Shown here one piece after another: positions 10,511 to 20,549 of a DNA stretch of 64,000 nt. The translations under genes and the position numbers were made by a program. Each line of letters opens with the position of its first letter. The stretch's first letter is position 1. The stretch is from assembly GCF_905147365.1 (NCBI RefSeq), contig NC_056409.1:10359001-10423000 (forward strand). Reading direction: 5' to 3'. This DNA is from Aricia agestis (lineage: Eukaryota; Arthropoda; Insecta; Lepidoptera; Lycaenidae). The notes below the pieces were generated by a model that saw only the letters and a list, made by a program, of their open reading frames with translations, made no database searches and was not told the DNA's origin.

Positions 10511-13500
10511 CCTAACCTTAGATGTTTAATTTCTTTCTTTTAATTTTTAGAATTTCTTTTCTTTTTAAGTTTTAACGCATATTATCTAGAGTGATTTAAG
10601 AGGAAGGTTAATATATTAAAATTGCATGATAAATCAGAGAAACAGTAATATACTTCATTAAAATCAGCATTGGACCCCAGCAGTTCGCTACTAAATAATG
10701 TGAGCTTCAAAAGAGGTATCTACTATATAATATTTCTATAATACATTATGTTGGTTCAGTTCACGTATGTGACATTGATGTTCAGTCGTATTTGTACCAT
10801 GTATTCCAGAAATGTCGATGTATGTGACATGAAAATGTATTTTATGATAATGTACTCTATTTCGGATTCGACATCAGTCCGCTGATTCTCCTACTTTTAT
10901 TCAACATTAACACAGCTTCGCTAACTATTATCGATATAAAAACTTGTCATTGTAAAATCGACATAAAATACATTCTTTAGTATATAATTTGTCACTGTCA
11001 AATCGTAAAAAACGTGAGATTGTAACGTGACATAATATGCCTAATTTTTAAATTGCATAAAATAGTATTTCACGCTACTTTAAAATTTCATGTTTCAAAT
11101 AACTTGCAGACATGCAGGTTTTTACGATTTGACGGTGACATAATAAACATTAGAATTTGTTAGGATATAACAATTATTTTTTAAGTATTCTAGCAAACAA
11201 CTGATAGAACCTGCATTTCTATCAGTTATATTAATGCTGGACCACAAAAGCAGAATCCGGGGACAGTCGGACACTGTCACAGCTGCATTACCCCATCTGT
11301 TCTGATGTCATTCGTTGCAATTTTACTTCATTTTCATATTTTCTCCCGTTTCCCAGTCAGGCTCATTATGTCGCGCACGCTCGCACTAATGCGGTTTTTG
11401 TACGCAAGTTTTTGCCTCGGCGCGCATCTGGGAATGAGTTGCGTACCTAATAGTTTGGAATACCGAGGGCTACGTGCTTCGCTTATGCCCACCACTGTAA
11501 TTTATCTTGCGTCTCGCTCCATCCTTTATAGATACGGATGGGAGGCCCGAGATAGCGATATCGAGAGTGTTATCGTGCGAGAATGCTGTCGGAACTGGGA
11601 TCCAAATAAAGCAAGATAAGTCCCGTCGTTAGGAAGCGCCGGAGTATTCACGCCGCGTGCTGATAGACACATCCATGTTGATGTTCGATGAATATAAAAA
11701 ACCTGAAATTAGAATGCTTTAGCTTTCTATTGGGTAGTTGGTTGCCAAATAAACTACGTGGGATCGAAAATAATATGAGAGAAATGGTCAGATAGTTCAG
11801 TATTCATTTGGTCGGATTATGTTTCGAGATAACCGGATTGACGTTACATCAATGTGAGTAGTGATCTATTTGGTCTAGGTGTATGGTATTTGTCCTACTA
11901 GACCTAATCGATCACTATCAAAGATAATATTTATATACAGGGTGTTAGGTTTAACTCCGTTATCCTTAAAACCACCAAGTAACAACCAACCAGCATTATT
12001 CTCATGACGGGTTTTAAGGATAACGGTTATCTCGGCCTATTTTGTCGGTCGGACTATTTTACTTTCCGTACATAGACCTGCTTATGAATAAATTTATCTG
12101 AACGTACATAAAACATGTTAAATATAGATATTATCCTTCTTTAAATCATAAACAGCACATCCATTATTATAGATCTATGACACGTCCAACTTCCAAGAAC
12201 TTCTTTCATACAAAAAATTCAGCATATTATACTATCATATAAGTAGTCGTATACTTTATAAGAACCCCTTACATTTCCATCGCATTTCCTATCGATTCCT
12301 GACCTCTCCAATTTAATTACACTTCAATTTTCTTCGACAGTCGCCCGATCCCATAGAGACGTGAGGACTGCGGAGCAATTTCTGCTCATATACGACTCAG
12401 CTTCAGTAATTTGAAATGGAGTTCATCGAGCAGAGCATTGCTCGATATTGTTGTGCTATTTAGTTTGAATCGTATCTCAATGGAATAAAGTTTAAAAAAG
12501 AGTACAATGTAAGTCCGTGCCCAAGGCATCTCTTCAAACGTAGGAGTCGCCATTAAAAGAGTGGTGGGTGGGAGTTGGGACTAAGCTAGTTACCTTTGCT
12601 TCGAATTATTTGAATCATTTTAATTATTAAATTACTCATATAGGTACTTATTTAGTTTACCTTATTGAATATTAAATTTATCAAGATACCTAAATAATAT
12701 TATTTAATTCTGTAAGTATGTAAATAAACTGGCAAGTTTTTCCACCCCCCAAAAATGTAGGACGACTTCACTTAACAAATTAATGACATGGAACCTATCA
12801 TAAGAAGAAAATCCAACAATTCTTAACGTAACACCAATTAGATGTAAACTAATTAAAAAATGCAAACTACCCCATCTTTGACAGTCATATTATTATTGGC
12901 ACTTTAGATTTTTGATTGAAAATGGAATGCCAACAATATGACTTTTTATGAACTTTTGAATTGCCAATAAAATTTGGCGTTTCCTCAATATTATAACAAG
13001 CAAAACAGTATTTGAATTTGGAACAGACGCGAACATCGCTCGTAACGCAACCCTTCAGGGATTAGCCCTGTAAAAACTCGTAGTTGCCAACCTTAATCTA
13101 GAGTGATAAGGGCAATTTGTCTCCCGCTATTAGGGATGTCAGCATACGCGGATAAAAGGGGCCATATAAACCATGACATTATAGAGGTTTTGGTTACGCA
13201 AAACTAACGCTTGTAAGTACATATTTATTAATATTAAGGAATAATAATCCGAACTATGCTTGAATTTTTAACAGACTTAAAAAAGAAGGTTATTTGCAGT
13301 ACTTAATAAACTTAAAACGCGCGGTTTCCAAGAATTTTTTTTGTCTTCTATGATGCCACTACATACGTTAGCTGTTCTTGTAGTCATTGGCGAGAAAGCT
13401 ATATATATATTTAATATATTTAAATATAATTAAAAAATATAATTAAATGTTATTGCCTCGTTAAATATATTTGACAAAGGGATTAATCATCTCATATAAT

Positions 13501-13535
13501 ACATTTAGGTACTTGCACCACTGATAAGATAAGTA
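10511..13535. other. Three kb without a recognised gene; two inverted repeats
   Basis: AT-rich throughout. Inverted repeats: 10,991-11,011 with 11,119-11,139 (21 bp, one mismatch, core 'gtcaaatcgtaaaaa'), and 11,957-11,973 with 12,010-12,026 (17 bp perfect, CCGTTATCCTTAAAACC) following a 'tacagggtgttag' phrase. A somewhat GC-richer 104-codon ORF at 11,305-11,619 has no recognisable domain and is not called. A low-GC tract near 13,390-13,450 consists of 'atataattaaa' variants. Confidence 0.5.
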
Positions 13536-13668
13536 TACTGTACTCGGCGAAACATGGCGGTAGCGGTCATTGACCCCTGTCAAAAACTTGTCATTTTCTA
13601 TATAAACTGCGATTGACAATGAAGTGTCTGATGTTGACCGCTACCGCCATGTTTCGCCGAGTACAGTA
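13536..13668. mobile_element. TA-flanked MITE with 34-bp perfect inverted ends
   Basis: Both ends begin TACTGTACTCGGCGAAACAT and pair without mismatch for 34 bp; TA flanks each side. The length of 133 bp and a TA target fit a Tc1/mariner-type non-autonomous element. A diverged relative is at 5,851-5,925. Confidence 0.85.
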
Positions 13669-13804
13669 TAGATGCAGTAACTTGTCAAAAAATAATTTAT
13701 ATTTAAATATTATTACAATTGTATAGACACTATTATGTACACGAGAGACACGTGGAAGGAGGCAGGGGAGGCCTTTGCCCATCAGTGGGACACTAACGGC
13801 TGTT

Positions 13805-14012
13805 ATCCATACTAATATTATAAATGCGAAAGTGTGTCTGTCTGTCTGTTACCTCTTCACGCCTAAACGGCTGAACCGATGTGGCTGAAATTTGGAACAG
13901 AGATACTTTGAGTCCCGGGAAAGGACATAGGATACTTTTTATCCTGGAAAAATGTACGGTTCCCACGCGATAAACTAATTTTGGCGCAACGGAGTTGCGG
14001 GCGTCATCTAGT
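13805..14012 (-). repeat. Lepidopteran interspersed repeat, same family as 9,131
   Basis: The minus-strand copy runs from the 'gatgacgcccgcaactccg' block (right end here) to the 'tataatattagtatgg' end (left end here), including 'tctgtctgtctgttacctct'. It has the same order of blocks as 9,131-9,366. Confidence 0.75.
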
Positions 14013-14377
14013 AAATAAATAAATAAAAAGTGTCTCCCAGACTTCAGTAGTTTATTCGTCTACCCGAAACGCGTTTCTAATAACCTTTAGTCAGATGTGG
14101 AGATAAATCCCACGATTACGCAGCCTCGTGTGTCGATAGCCAACGTTTCGATAAAACTTGTCGATTTAATCTATCAGACACGACCTCACTAACGGATCCG
14201 ATTACTATTCCGAACGGACGACAGATAACGGATAAGGCACGGTTACAAACGAGAGGTTTCTTTGAAGAATGCAAACTACAGATAAGGGCTGAGGTCCGTC
14301 TATATGTGGGGAAGCCGGTCCGGCCTGATCGCAGGCTGATTTGAGTTTTGACCGGATTCGAGCACACACGCGGGAAT

Positions 14378-15015
14378 GTACTATCAGGGAAGTTGATTCA
14401 TAGACAAATGGCGGACATTTTTGACAAAATTCAAAATCAGCCGAAAGATGATGACTTATGCGGGGTTTACACGGGTGACTATAGCCGCACGATTTACGCC
14501 GCACGGCGAAAATCGACTGTCTAAATGGCAATTCGGCTACGCCGCATGCGACTCAAGCCGCATGCCCCAAAAGTAGACTGCCAACTTTCTTTTGCCGCGT
14601 GGCCATTGGCCGCATGCGGCTGGTGACTAAAATCGACCGTGCAAAGGCTCAGTCGCAAGCGATTGCTTGCTGCGAATACATACTTAGTTTGTCTGCACTG
14701 TAGTCTGTAGCCTTACCTTAGTATATTTTTCTTCATTTTTAATGAATTCTTTAAGTAATAATTTGTCGAACGATTTCATTGCCCAACGCAATGCGACTGT
14801 TTTACGCGATATTGTCATACGGAATGAACTAGTCACAAGCGATTTTTGTAGAACTGTGTAAACAGGGTGGCGATTCGGCTTGGACAGGCGATTTGACTAG
14901 TAACTTGCCGCACGACTAAAATCGACCCGTGTAAATCTACCATTACATGTTGACATAATGCGACCAAATGACGTAGGTCCGTCAACTGCCTATGAATCAA
15001 TTTCTTTGATGGTAC
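14378..15015. mobile_element. MITE of the GTACYATC family, split by a second element
   Basis: Outer ends are 'gtactatcagggaagttgat' and 'gaatcaatttctttgatggt', matching intact 161-162 bp copies at 25,312-25,472 and 26,867-27,028. Subtracting the internal 481-bp element leaves 157 bp, the size of the intact copies. The inner insertion is therefore younger. Confidence 0.75.
14461..14941. mobile_element. 481-bp non-autonomous DNA element nested in the MITE
   Basis: Ends read GGGGTTTACACGGGT and, complemented from the right, GGTAGATTTACACGGGT. The sub-terminal region repeats 'gccgca' and 'aaaatcgac' motifs. GC content exceeds the surroundings and no transposase ORF is seen. The target duplication could not be fixed, so the superfamily (a PIF/Harbinger type is one possibility) is open. 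Confidence 0.6.
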
Positions 15016-15934
15016 AACACAGTTTGGTTGGGTCGGCCTGTGACTGTGATGTAAGGAAAAACCGACAAGGTAAATAGTAAATACCACATAACAAAATTTA
15101 TATACGGGTGATAATTCATTCCGTCTTGGACTTTGCGGTTCGAAGTCACGAGTATAATAAGCAATTTGTTCTATAGCAGCACCTTTGTTAGCTACTTAAA
15201 AAAAACTGATGTTTTCTGTTGTTTCATACTAAAGCAGCTCAGCACCTTAGTATTTGTAGTATATAATTAGGACATCGAAAACAACATCAGATGGGGGTAA
15301 AATTTGATATTTATTGCAAACATGATAAATACATTTTATACCGAGACAGGAAGTAAATAGAGACTGGAATAGATAAAATGAATACTGAGACTATTATTAT
15401 AATATTACATACGACCTTAATGCAAGTACAGCTATTATAAGGAAACTGTTGTATCCTCCTTGACATTACTACCATAAATGCCAATGGGGATTGTCCATTT
15501 TTTTTTTAATTTTGCTCATTACAAAAACATTTCGAGGAATAAGGTCAGTGATCGTTTTTCTGTATATAAACGAAAAAAATACCCATTAGTTACTTATATT
15601 ATTGAACAAATATGTTTAACCTTTGTTTGACCTTCAATGGCGTTAAATTAGCAATAAATTCGACCAACATTATGTTTCGAACTTTTGGTAAGCTTCTCGT
15701 ATGATGAATGATGATATAATGAGAACTTGCATTTGACGAACCAGCCATTATAAATAAGATTGAAAGGAAATTTAAAACACTGCAGAGGTCAATTGGCCGC
15801 CGATGATGACGTCAGAGCGAAACTTTAAAAATTTATTGAGAAAAAACTAGCCAATGAATTTCAAAATAATTTAATTTACATTCTTAAAATACCCTATTTT
15901 AACGAAAAAAAATATAAAAAGTACATGTGATTTG
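15016..15934. other. AT-rich intergenic DNA, no gene seen
   Basis: No repeat ends or ORFs above background. A short T/A homopolymer patch lies near 15,499. Confidence 0.45.
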
Positions 15935-16080
15935 CTATATCCCGGTCACAGAACATTTAAGTCATTGACCTATCACTATTTATCTCTTCCATTCACGCGA
16001 ACATATTTCGCGCTCGCGCATGCGGAAACGAGATAACGAGATTCATGCGTGAATGAAACTTCTCTTTGACCGGGCTATAG
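15935..16080. mobile_element. MITE with CTATANCCCGGTCA ends
   Basis: Left 'ctatatcccggtca' and right 'tgaccgggctatag' are inverted with one mismatch. A second inverted pair inside ('cattcacgcg' and 'cgtgaatgaa') surrounds a CG-rich centre. About 146 bp. Confidence 0.7.
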
Positions 16081-16142
16081 GCTATAGCGAGTGCCGAGTG
16101 TGCATTTGGGATTAAGTTCTGTATAATATTACGTAGATACTA

Positions 16143-16502
16143 ATAATAATAGCTCCCACACCAGTTTCGGTGACGGTGGCCGGTTTCATTGAAACCAGGC
16201 TAGCTACGCAGGAGTAATTTTATAGTGCCCAAGTGTGTGCGCAGTACACAAGAGCACTCTCTATTTTTTACTCTCATAGCCCAGTGGGACGAAAGACCGA
16301 CACGACTGGCGAGAGATCAGGCGCAGGACCGACTTTTTACATGCCCATCCGACGCATGGATCATCTTACTTGTCAGACAATCAGATGATCAGCCTGCATT
16401 ATCCTAACAAACTGGGAAATACATTGTTTCCAACACGGGAATCGAACCCACGACTTCCGAGTCAAGAGCCGCGCTCTATACCACTAGACCACGGAGGCGT
16501 TA
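16143..16502 (-). mobile_element. tRNA-derived SINE, 360 bp, 12-bp target duplication
   Basis: Read on the minus strand: a tRNA-like head with A box 'tggtctagtggtatagagc' and B box 'ggttcgattcc', a body including 'tgatccatgcgtcggatggg', and a (TTA)n tail. Flanked by ACGTAGATACTA at 16,131-16,142 and 16,503-16,514. The head does not form a complete acceptor stem, so it is not a functional tRNA. Sister copies lie at 30,619 and 61,491. The 61-kb copy carries 29 bp of this copy's unique 5' flank. Confidence 0.9.
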
Positions 16503-16514
16503 ACGTAGATACTA

Positions 16515-17433
16515 GCATGCTATTAGCACGAGCCAAGGTTGGAATTACCTAATAAGACCCGGTAAGGCCTGCTAATTAGTACCTGGTAAGTAATGAAAAT
16601 AATAAATATCTTCCTAGATAATAATATGAACAAATTGTACACTTAACGTCTTAGCTTAATTGGTTTATTAATTACTAGCAGTCGTTGTAAAGCCATGCGT
16701 TATAATATACTTACTCCAAAAATATGTTGTTTAATTTTTGACGTTTATTGTATAAAATAGACCAATACAATAGAGATCGTACAAAATTATTTTCGACTAC
16801 ATTAATATTTTGTGGGCTTTATTTATGGGAAAGTAACAGCAGAAGGCGTATAAAGTTTATAAATTAGAGTGTATTTTAAATTTTTATCTAAATCGTCTAA
16901 TTTAAATGAATGTGCAATTTAGGCACAGACGTCAAATATTTATTTAAATTAAATCTTTAAGTGTTATTGAGTTAGCAGATGGCATTAAATTTTATTTAGA
17001 TGGCATGACGTTACATAAAATACCTATACATAATATTCGATGTAAAATACTAAAACTTTCCTCTTACTTTTTCTCTTTCTTCTCTTCTTCTCTATGTTAC
17101 ATACTGTAAGTACTTTACATATTATTATTAATCTATACTCTCCATGACCCCTGGAAAGAAAAATAAATTCTACTTAATTAAGTGACATTCCAAAAATGTT
17201 ATTCAGCTACTGAGTCGACTGGAAATCGATACTCGGTGTACCAGGCACCCTTCAGATCCGATAATTTTCCCATCCTGATGAGTATCGTCTATGCTTGAAT
17301 TTTATTTCTAAAGGCCGATAAAAAAATATTGGTGATTGGTAAAACAGTTCTACAGACCAATAAAAGTTCTAAACAGTTCGAAAGTCCAGAGGTAGAAAGA
17401 AATCATTCTAAGTGTGATTTAAATAGGTACTTT
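16515..17433. other. AT-rich intergenic DNA, no gene seen
   Basis: Nothing recognised beyond AT-rich sequence. The first bases, up to 16,531, are the flank shared with the 61-kb SINE copy. Confidence 0.45.
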
Positions 17434-17918
17434 TTAGGGTTCCGTTAGCCAAATGGCAAAAAACGGAACCCTTATAGATTCGTCATGTCTGTCTGTCCGT
17501 CCGTATGTCACAGCCACTTTTCTCCGAAACTATAAGAGCTATACTATTGAAACTTGGTAAGTAGATGTAATCTGTAAACCGCATTAAGATTTTGATACAA
17601 AAATTTAAAAATTATTAAAAATTTTAGGCGTAGGTACAACTGAAACAAAAAAAAAAAATTTCATCTAACCTATGCGTGTGGGGTATCTATAGATAGGACT
17701 TCAAAAATCATATTGAGGTTTCTAATATCAATTTTTTCTAACCTGAATAATTTGCGAGAGAGACTCTTCCAAAGTGGTAAAATCTGTGTCCCGCCTCTAA
17801 CTAATTCTAAAAAAAAATATATGACGTACATTACTATAAAACTACCAACGAAAATTAGTTTGAACGAGATCTAGCAAGTAGTTTTTTTTATACGTCATAA
17901 AAAGTAAACCTTAATTTA
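17434..17918 (+). repeat. TTCCGT-family repeat, left part (interrupted)
   Basis: It starts 'agggttccgttagccaaatg' with the inverted 'acggaaccc' shortly after, then the (TCTG)n block and 'acgtcataaa' at the right. The right part of the same copy resumes at 23,236 and ends with the family's 'gagtccaactcgcacttgg' end. The 5.3-kb retrotransposon lies between, with its target duplication, so this repeat was present first. The family is abundant in Lepidoptera; its replication mechanism is not evident from the sequence. Confidence 0.85.
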
Positions 17919-18021
17919 GAGTTACCTCGCGACCACCGCGCTCGGTCCACGCGTTATCGCACACCGACGTACGCAAGGCTCGCCTACTAGTTATCGTAAC
18001 TACCTAACTAACATTATCGCG

Positions 18022-18045
18022 GGTGCTCCTGCCTGCAGGAGCACC
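18022..18045 (+). promoter_or_regulatory. Perfect 10-bp hairpin just upstream of ORF1
   Basis: GGTGCTCCTG (18,022-18,031) pairs exactly with 18,036-18,045 over a 4-base loop. It ends nine bases before the ORF1 ATG. A stable stem this close to the start codon could influence translation or RNA packaging; this role is inferred. Confidence 0.6.
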
Positions 18046-18054
18046 TTATTTGTG

Positions 18055-19302
18055 ATGGAGAAGATGTCGAGTACCCCCACTGTAAGTTATGCCAACGTTA
18101 CCTCCAGAATAATGTACCCCAAGAAAGACCAAGCCATCGTAATAGATTCGATTGACGGATTGATGCTAAGAGATTATTTAATGGCACTCTCAACTGTAAC
18201 AAAGTCGACGAATATTCGATTTATTTCCCGGATTGCTAACTCAAGAATTTGTGTTTACATGGATTCCAAAGAAACTGTAAATGAGCTAGTTGATGTAATT
18301 AAGACAATAAAAGTTAAAGATTATTTATTAGAGATTCGCCCATTGATTTCAAGAAACAAAAGGATTGTTTTATCGAATGTTTGCCCGATCATTCCCAACG
18401 AGGTTTTGATAGAAAAATTTAACGATATTAACATTAAAATCTTAAGCCCGATTACTTTTATGAAAGTAGGTATACCGGACCCTGGCTTCTCGCATATAAT
18501 GAGTTTTAGGCGACAATTGTACGTTTCCCCCGAGGACGAAAAAAGACTGCCGGAATCATTACAGATCCAGTACGAAGACACCAATTACTGGATATATGTA
18601 TCAAACGAGTCGATGAAATGTTTCGTTTGTAATACTATGGGACACTTGGCTAAAAACTGTCCTCAAGGTAACCACATATTATCTACTCCTAAAAACACTA
18701 GTGATGTCACACTAGGATCTACCGAAAACCCCAACTATATTTTAGAAGAGTCTTCAAATTCAAAAGTTCTGTCGCAGGCAGACAATACTAATTTACCGTC
18801 TAAAGATTTTGAAACCAGCAAGGGTATTAAAAGAATCCGTTCTTCTACGACATCAGAACCTTCTCATTCTGATTTAAATCAAACCACTGACCTTGTTATG
18901 GAAGAAATCGTACCATCGAGTGATTATACTAATGACACCGATAGTAATTTTTCATTAGAAGAAGAAATACCTAGTAAGAAAAACCTAAAAAAGAAGAAGA
19001 AAACACTAGATAACAGATCGGAAGAACAGGTTTGGACGGATATTAAAATTGAAATCAAGGAATTAGAAAATGAAGATGCCTTACCACACTTCCCCTTAAC
19101 ATTAGACCGATTTAGAAAACTCCTTGACGAAACGCGCAACAAACAGAATATACAAGAAATTTTACAAGATTATACTGAAAACACCGCTGAGTTAGTTACA
19201 ATGTGCCTATTCATTCATCCGAAACTTAGTAGGAATTTAAAAAACCGATGTTCGAGACTAACGAGAAAACTACAAGAGCTTAGTTTAATGAAAGATAAGT
19301 GA
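18055..19302 (+). CDS. ORF1 protein of the non-LTR retrotransposon (nucleic-acid binding)
   Basis: The first ATG is at 18,055; a GTG precedes it and ATG 18,064 is an alternative. 415 residues. A single CCHC zinc knuckle, C189-x2-C192-x4-H197-x4-C202 (CFVC..GH....C), is the clear domain. The region before it (about 15-185) probably holds an RNA-recognition-like fold, as in other ORF1 proteins, inferred from position only. After the knuckle the chain is Ser/Asn/Glu-rich, with a lysine-rich stretch (KKNLKKKKKT, about 310) that could act as a nuclear-localisation or RNA-binding segment, then a helical C-terminus. Such proteins coat element RNA in the ribonucleoprotein particle. The frame is intact. 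It is followed by 86 bases and ORF2. Confidence 0.88.
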   Translation: MEKMSSTPTVSYANVTSRIMYPKKDQAIVIDSIDGLMLRDYLMALSTVTKSTNIRFISRIANSRICVYMDSKETVNELVDVIKTIKVKDYLLEIRPLISRNKRIVLSNVCPIIPNEVLIEKFNDINIKILSPITFMKVGIPDPGFSHIMSFRRQLYVSPEDEKRLPESLQIQYEDTNYWIYVSNESMKCFVCNTMGHLAKNCPQGNHILSTPKNTSDVTLGSTENPNYILEESSNSKVLSQADNTNLPSKDFETSKGIKRIRSSTTSEPSHSDLNQTTDLVMEEIVPSSDYTNDTDSNFSLEEEIPSKKNLKKKKKTLDNRSEEQVWTDIKIEIKELENEDALPHFPLTLDRFRKLLDETRNKQNIQEILQDYTENTAELVTMCLFIHPKLSRNLKNRCSRLTRKLQELSLMKDK

Positions 19303-19388
19303 TTTCCTTTTGGTATATATTATTTATATAAGTTGTAATATTAAAATACATAATTCCATATACATATATTGGTAAGCTTATAAACATA

Positions 19389-20549
19389 ATGCGAATTTTG
19401 CAGTGGAATGTAAATGGTTTTCATGTAAGATTTGAAAGCATAAAACTACTTTTGAATGATGTCGATCCTTTATGCTTTTGCATACAAGAAACTAATTTTA
19501 AAAATAATTATTTTGCTAAATTAAAAAATTATGAATGTTTCTATAAAAACCGAAATAACAGCAGTATTGCTAGTGGTGGTGTAGCCACATATGTTAAGCC
19601 CCATTTGTTACCTGAAGTTATTTGTATTAATAGCTGCCTCGAAGTTGTAGTGATAAGAATAAAATTCCCTTTAGAGATTACTATTTGTAACGTGTACATA
19701 CCTAATAGCTGTTCTATTAACCATCTAGTATTGGACAATTTACTTAATCAGCTTCCAACACCTTTTCTTCTATTAGGTGACTTCAATGGACACCATTTTT
19801 ATTGGGGCTCTAATCGTTGCGATCAAAGAGGAAAAATAATAGCAGAATGGTTAGATTTAAGTGATACTTTGATCCTTTTAAATAAAAACCAACCCACACA
19901 TTTTAATTCTAGTAATGGCCACACAAGTAATATTGATTTATCTTTTGCTTCTCAAAATATATCAACTTATTTTGATTGGAATGCATTGGACTACCTTTAT
20001 GACAGTGACCATTATCCTATTGTTATATCTGCAGAAGTTGAATTAAATCCTGATCGTGCATTAGGTTCTAAGCATTGGAAATATTCAAACGCTAATTGGT
20101 TAAAATTCCATGATGACATCGAAAACCATATAAAACAATTAGAAAAATTAAATATTACGTCATGTGTTTGCATCAATAAAACTTTAAAGGAATTCAACGA
20201 CATCATTTTTAACTCCGCTGAATTAAACATACCTAGGACAAGTGGTAAGCTAAGAAATAATCAGGTACCATGGTGGAACGATGAGTATTCTAAGTTACTG
20301 AAAGATACAAAAAGAGCTTACAGAAAATATATAAAAATAAAAAAAGTTAATTTAAATAAACAAATTTTGGAAGAATATAATGAAGAGGATAAACGTAGGG
20401 AAGAAATATTGAAGATAGAATATCGTAAAGTAAGATCTAAGACTAGAAGAATTTTCAAAGAAAGTAGAAAAGTTAATTGGCAAAAATTTGTTTCATCAAT
20501 AAATAGTCAAACACAGATAGGAACTGTGTGCAGAGAATTAATTCTATAA
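19389..20549 (+). CDS. ORF2, first part: APE endonuclease (frame broken at about 20,530)
   Basis: Starts at ATG 19,389. Apurinic-endonuclease-like domain with N7 (LQWNVNG), catalytic E34 (IQETN), D131-N133 (GDFNGHH), and the terminal D207-H208 pair (DSDHYPI). All key residues are present, so the nicking domain looks intact. The reading frame runs off course after 'TQIGTV' because one base is missing between 20,530 and 20,531, and stops at 20,549. The remainder of the same protein continues in the next frame. In an intact element this domain nicks the target and frees the 3' end used for reverse transcription. This copy could make only the endonuclease part. Confidence 0.9.
   Translation: MRILQWNVNGFHVRFESIKLLLNDVDPLCFCIQETNFKNNYFAKLKNYECFYKNRNNSSIASGGVATYVKPHLLPEVICINSCLEVVVIRIKFPLEITICNVYIPNSCSINHLVLDNLLNQLPTPFLLLGDFNGHHFYWGSNRCDQRGKIIAEWLDLSDTLILLNKNQPTHFNSSNGHTSNIDLSFASQNISTYFDWNALDYLYDSDHYPIVISAEVELNPDRALGSKHWKYSNANWLKFHDDIENHIKQLEKLNITSCVCINKTLKEFNDIIFNSAELNIPRTSGKLRNNQVPWWNDEYSKLLKDTKRAYRKYIKIKKVNLNKQILEEYNEEDKRREEILKIEYRKVRSKTRRIFKESRKVNWQKFVSSINSQTQIGTVCRELIL

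Noticed and set aside
11305..11619. 104-codon plus-strand ORF in moderately GC-rich sequence
   Set aside because: No recognisable domain, composition bias or partner ORF. Could be a random open frame.
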